Shown here piece after piece: positions 21,591 to 25,173 of a stretch of DNA of 25,173 nucleotides. A program made the position numbers and the translations under genes. The notes beneath the pieces were generated by a model. The model did no database searches. It saw nothing but the letters and a program-made list of their open reading frames with translations, and was not told the origin of the DNA. Within the stretch, counting starts at the first letter, position 1; each line of letters opens with the position of its first letter. This DNA is from a virus, in IMG/VR virus record IMGVR_UViG_3300032240_000796, positions 1 through 25,173 of that record, one strand, 5' to 3'.

Positions 21591-24500
21591 ATGTTAGATT
21601 TTAATACCGAACCGTATAATGATGACTTTGATGAGAATAATAAATTCTATAGAATTTTATTCCGTCCGAGTTATGCTGTTCAGGCTAGAGAACTTACTCA
21701 GCTTCAAACAATTCTTCAGAACCAAGTTAAGCGTCATGGTGACCATGTATTTAAACAGGGTGCCATGGTCATTCCAGGACAAATCTCTTTAGATACAAAA
21801 TATAATTATGTAAAATTGGATCCATTTAACTCTGCTGGTGACGTAACAGAGACTTTCGTTAATAATTTAGAAGGAACTACTATTGTTGGTTCTTCTGGTG
21901 TTACTGCTCAGGTGTTAAAAGTTATAAATGCAGATCAAGCAGATCCAACTACAATTTATGTTCGTTATACAACTTCTGGTGATGACACCACAACAAGAAC
22001 TTTCTCTGATGCTGAAGTATTAACAACTTCAGATTCTACTTACACTGTAACTGCTGCAGCAACTGATTCAGTTGGTGTTGGCTCCGCTGCAAATATTCAG
22101 CGTGGTGTCTACTATGTAAGTGGTTATTTTGTTCTTTGTGAAGAACAGTCTATTATCCTAGACAAATATAGCAATACCCCTTCTTATCGTGTTGGTCTTA
22201 CTATTGTTGAGAGCAAACTTACTCCAGAAGATACTGGATATGAAATGCTTCTTGATAATGCACAGAACAGCTACAACTATGCTGCTCCAGGTGCTCATCG
22301 TTATTTTATTGATTTAATCCTTGCTAAAGTTGCTCCAGATTCAGAAGATGATGTAAACTTCATTGAACTTCTTTCTACATTTGAAGGACAGGTTAAACGT
22401 GAAGTTACAAAAACTGCCTACGCTGAAATTGAAAAAACATTGGCTCGTCGTACATATGATGAGTCTGGTAACTATACAGTTAAACCTTTTGCAATTGATG
22501 TTCGTGAACATCGTAATAATAATCGTGGTGAATGGGCAGAAAATACTGCTTACTTAATCGGTGATATTGTTTCAAATGGTGGAATTCTTTACGTAGCAAA
22601 AAATTCTTCAACATCAATAAACATTCCTCCAACACATACTAGCGGAACATCTTATGATGGTGCTTCTTCTACTGGTGTAAACTGGGAATATAACCAAAAG
22701 CCATTTTATAATCGTGGTATCTATCTACCAGAAGCTGGTGGTAATGATGCTAAACTTGCTATTGGTCTTGAGCCAGGCAAAGCATACGTACAGGGTTATG
22801 AGATTGAAAAGATTGCAACTGAATATGTTACCGTTGACAAAGCACGCGACTTCAATCAAACACATGATACGTATCTAACTACTCCACTTGGTAATTTTGT
22901 TTACGTAACAAATATTAACTCATTACCACCATTTGACTCTTCAAGTGGCATGCCATCTATTACTATCTACAACAGATTTACTTCTTCTGTTGGCGTAGCT
23001 CCAGCAAGTGCAACAGCAATTGGTACTGCACGTGTTCGTGGTATTGAATTTGATAGTGGAACTATTGGCTCTGCTGGAATTTACAAACTATACCTATTTG
23101 ATGTTACCATAAATACTGGTTATGAATTTAGTCGAGATGCTAAATCTTTCTACTACAGCCGTAGTGATACAAACTTAAACTTTACTGCTGATGTAAACGC
23201 AATTACTACTGATTTAGTTGGTTCGGGTACAACATATTCATCTTATCCAGCAACTCGTGGTGCTTCAACTACCATCTATGGTGTTGGAACTGCTTTCTCT
23301 GGTGGAACTACTACTAGCCCAGCACTTAAAGTTGGTGACTATATTTACGTTGGTTCAACAGCAAATCGTCGCAGAGTTGTCACAATTACAAATAATCAAC
23401 AGATTGTTGTTGATTCTTCAGTTACTGTTGATGGTGGAATTATTAGCCTTATTAAATCTAAGGTTCAAGAACCACAAAGCAATAAACTAATTTTCCCATT
23501 ACCGAACTATGCTATCAAATCAGTTCGTGATGAGAACTCCACTAAACAAATTATTTACTATGGAATGCAGTATATCAGTGGTACAACTGGTACTGGTTCT
23601 GGTGGTTATTGCACGCTAACTATTAATACTACTGCTGGTGTATTTGCAGACTCTACTGAAAACGATAACTACATTGTTGTTTGGTATGACGCTGGTTCTG
23701 GTGGTGTAATTGTAAACCCAACATCTATTAGTGCTGGTGGTTCTTCATCTATATCCTTTACTCTTCCAGATACTTACGCTTCTACTAACTTTGTTGTAAT
23801 GGCAACAATTAAGAAAGTCGGCTCTGATGGTGGTGAGAAAACAAAAACTCTTACAACGGTAACACAGAATTATACAACTCAAGCAGCTGCAACTAAAGCA
23901 ATTCTATCTCTCGGTAAAGCAGACGTATTAAGAATTAAATCCATCTACATGGATACTGGTTCTTTCACTTCACCAACTGGTAGCTATGATATTAGTATCT
24001 ACGATCGTTACGACTTCGATAATGGTCAACGTGATACTCACTACGATCTTGGTCGTTTGATTTTAAAACATTCATATTCTCCTCCATCTGCTCCAATATC
24101 AGTTGAGTTTGAATACTTCACACATTCATCTGGTGATTACTTTACAATCAATTCATACCCAGGAACTGTTAAATTAGTTGATATCCCTTCATACAATGGC
24201 GTATCACTACGTGACGTGTTAGATTTCCGTCCACGTATTGGTGATGCTGGTTCAACATTCTCTGGCTCTGGTTCTTCATTCTCAATGACACCAAAACGTG
24301 GTCAGGATATTACTGTTGATTATTCTTACTACCTATCTCGTAAAGATAAAATCGCTATCTCTTCTAGTGGTACATTCTTTGATATCAAAGGTGTTTCTGC
24401 ACTAGTTCCTGGCGAACCAATTGATCCATCAGTTGGTATGGTTCTGTATAAATTAACTCTTGAGCCATATACATTCGGAACTTCAAACGCAAATATTGTT

Positions 24501-25173
24501 ATTGATCAGGTTGATAACAAGCGTTACACAATGCGTGATATTGGTAAACTAGAAAAACGTATTGATAATCTAGAATACTATACATCTCTTTCTTTATTAG
24601 AGCAAGAAACAAAATCTCTTACTGTAACTGACTCAAATGGTTTAGATCGTTTCAAGAATGGTTTCATTGTTGATTCTTTCACTGGACATGATGTTGGTAA
24701 CGTACTATCTCCAGATTACCTATGTTCTGTTGATATGCAAAATGGTGAACTGCGCCCATTCTATGTAATGGATAACGTAAACCTAGTTGAGAATCTATCA
24801 AACGATAATGATCGTAATACTGCTGGTTATAAAGTTTACGGTGACGTAATTACTCTTCCAGTTGTTGACCATGTTCCTTTGGTAACCCAACAATATGCTT
24901 CTCGTCTAGAGAACATTAATCCATTCGCTATCTTTACGTTCTTGGGTGATATTAAACTTAACCCATCTTCTGATGACTGGTTTGAAACTAAGTATGCACC
25001 AGAAATCATTCGTAACGTAGAAGGTAGTTTTAACACTATCGCTGCCCTTGCAACACAGGCTGGTATTCTTGGTACTATCTGGAACGCATGGCAGGTAAAC
25101 TGGATTGGTCAACCAGTTCCAGTTGGTGGATCTTTAATTCAGTATACCACTGGTTCTAACTGGGCAAACCAAC
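21591..25173 (+). CDS. DUF4815-type baseplate or fibre-attachment protein (3' truncated by window)
   Basis: The frame is open from ATG 21591 to the window end (1194 codons seen). The N-terminus MLDFNTEPYNDDFDENNKFY then RPSYAVQARELTQLQTILQN and VKRHGDHVFKQGAMVIPGQI is the DUF4815-type opening seen in large virion proteins of aquatic T4-like phages. Next comes a long beta-rich body. AIDVREHRNNNRGEW leads into a module at about residues 310-372 (WAENTAYLIGDIVSNGGILY, IPPTHTSGTSYDG) similar to the type A repeats of gp8. Later parts include LRDVLDFRPRIGD-like and KRYTMRDIGKLEKRIDNLEY segments and RNTAGYKVYGDVITLP. It follows gp8, where T4 encodes gp9 and gp10, so it may act as the socket for tail fibres. 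Confidence 0.82.
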   Translation, partial: MLDFNTEPYNDDFDENNKFYRILFRPSYAVQARELTQLQTILQNQVKRHGDHVFKQGAMVIPGQISLDTKYNYVKLDPFNSAGDVTETFVNNLEGTTIVGSSGVTAQVLKVINADQADPTTIYVRYTTSGDDTTTRTFSDAEVLTTSDSTYTVTAAATDSVGVGSAANIQRGVYYVSGYFVLCEEQSIILDKYSNTPSYRVGLTIVESKLTPEDTGYEMLLDNAQNSYNYAAPGAHRYFIDLILAKVAPDSEDDVNFIELLSTFEGQVKREVTKTAYAEIEKTLARRTYDESGNYTVKPFAIDVREHRNNNRGEWAENTAYLIGDIVSNGGILYVAKNSSTSINIPPTHTSGTSYDGASSTGVNWEYNQKPFYNRGIYLPEAGGNDAKLAIGLEPGKAYVQGYEIEKIATEYVTVDKARDFNQTHDTYLTTPLGNFVYVTNINSLPPFDSSSGMPSITIYNRFTSSVGVAPASATAIGTARVRGIEFDSGTIGSAGIYKLYLFDVTINTGYEFSRDAKSFYYSRSDTNLNFTADVNAITTDLVGSGTTYSSYPATRGASTTIYGVGTAFSGGTTTSPALKVGDYIYVGSTANRRRVVTITNNQQIVVDSSVTVDGGIISLIKSKVQEPQSNKLIFPLPNYAIKSVRDENSTKQIIYYGMQYISGTTGTGSGGYCTLTINTTAGVFADSTENDNYIVVWYDAGSGGVIVNPTSISAGGSSSISFTLPDTYASTNFVVMATIKKVGSDGGEKTKTLTTVTQNYTTQAAATKAILSLGKADVLRIKSIYMDTGSFTSPTGSYDISIYDRYDFDNGQRDTHYDLGRLILKHSYSPPSAPISVEFEYFTHSSGDYFTINSYPGTVKLVDIPSYNGVSLRDVLDFRPRIGDAGSTFSGSGSSFSMTPKRGQDITVDYSYYLSRKDKIAISSSGTFFDIKGVSALVPGEPIDPSVGMVLYKLTLEPYTFGTSNANIVIDQVDNKRYTMRDIGKLEKRIDNLEYYTSLSLLEQETKSLTVTDSNGLDRFKNGFIVDSFTGHDVGNVLSPDYLCSVDMQNGELRPFYVMDNVNLVENLSNDNDRNTAGYKVYGDVITLPVVDHVPLVTQQYASRLENINPFAIFTFLGDIKLNPSSDDWFETKYAPEIIRNVEGSFNTIAALATQAGILGTIWNAWQVNWIGQPVPVGGSLIQYTTGSNWANQ

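Noticed and set aside
22363-23490. Short plus-strand frames at 22363-22557 and 23218-23490
   Set aside because: Both are out-of-frame shadows within the long DUF4815-type gene, Leu/Val-rich in the way expected from shifted Thr/Gly codons.
1-25173. tRNA genes, CRISPR arrays, insertion sequences, defence or counter-defence cassettes
   Set aside because: None seen. The window is packed with virion and assembly genes, and no gap without a gene exceeds 100 bases.

Overview
The window is a late (virion structural) region of a T4-like contractile-tailed phage (Caudoviricetes, myovirus). The basis is a nearly complete baseplate, hub and tail-tube gene set in T4-related order: gp4, a gp54-like tube initiator, gp16, gp26, a tape-measure-like protein, gp48, gp53, gp27, gp5, a PAAR tip, gp25, gp6, a gp7-like protein, gp8 and a DUF4815-type protein. 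The DNA is AT-rich. The compact SD-poor gene joints, the holin placed beside gp16 and the DUF4815-type protein fit the divergent T4-like phages of aquatic bacteria (cyanobacteria, Pelagibacter, freshwater or marine methylotrophs) better than enterobacterial T-evens. The host cannot be fixed from this sequence.

Layout: (1) 3-77, the tail of a plus-strand gene with an acidic C-terminus. (2) 97-122, a terminator shared by converging transcripts. (3) 128-5884, a minus-strand operon read right to left: gp4 head-completion nuclease, a conserved 200-aa protein, gp54-like tube initiator, holin-like membrane protein, gp16 small terminase, gp26 with a -1 frame extension, and the tape-measure-like protein. 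(4) 5885-5971, a divergent promoter region with back-to-back late-promoter-like motifs. (5) 5972-25173, a plus-strand operon: gp48, gp53, gp27, gp5 spike, a 194-aa unknown, PAAR tip, gp25, gp6, gp7-like, a 149-aa virion-like protein, gp8, and a DUF4815-type protein running off the end.

Together these genes would build the central hub and spike (gp27, gp5, PAAR), the wedges (gp53, gp25, gp6, gp7, gp8), the start of the tail tube (gp48, gp54) and the tape measure with its chaperone (gp26). They also supply DNA packaging and head finishing (gp16, gp4) and probably lysis (holin).

Most notable observations: a strong candidate programmed -1 ribosomal frameshift at the end of gp26 (slippery A AAT TTT TTC followed by TAG, a GGAGG just upstream, and an open 62-codon -1 frame), just ahead of the tape-measure gene as in lambda G/GT; a gp5 spike with a non-T4 lysozyme-like domain plus a C-terminal M15-type peptidase; a gp8 about three times T4 length, swollen by repeated modules, one of which recurs in the next protein; and CTAAATAA motifs placed so that two genes may have leaderless late transcripts.
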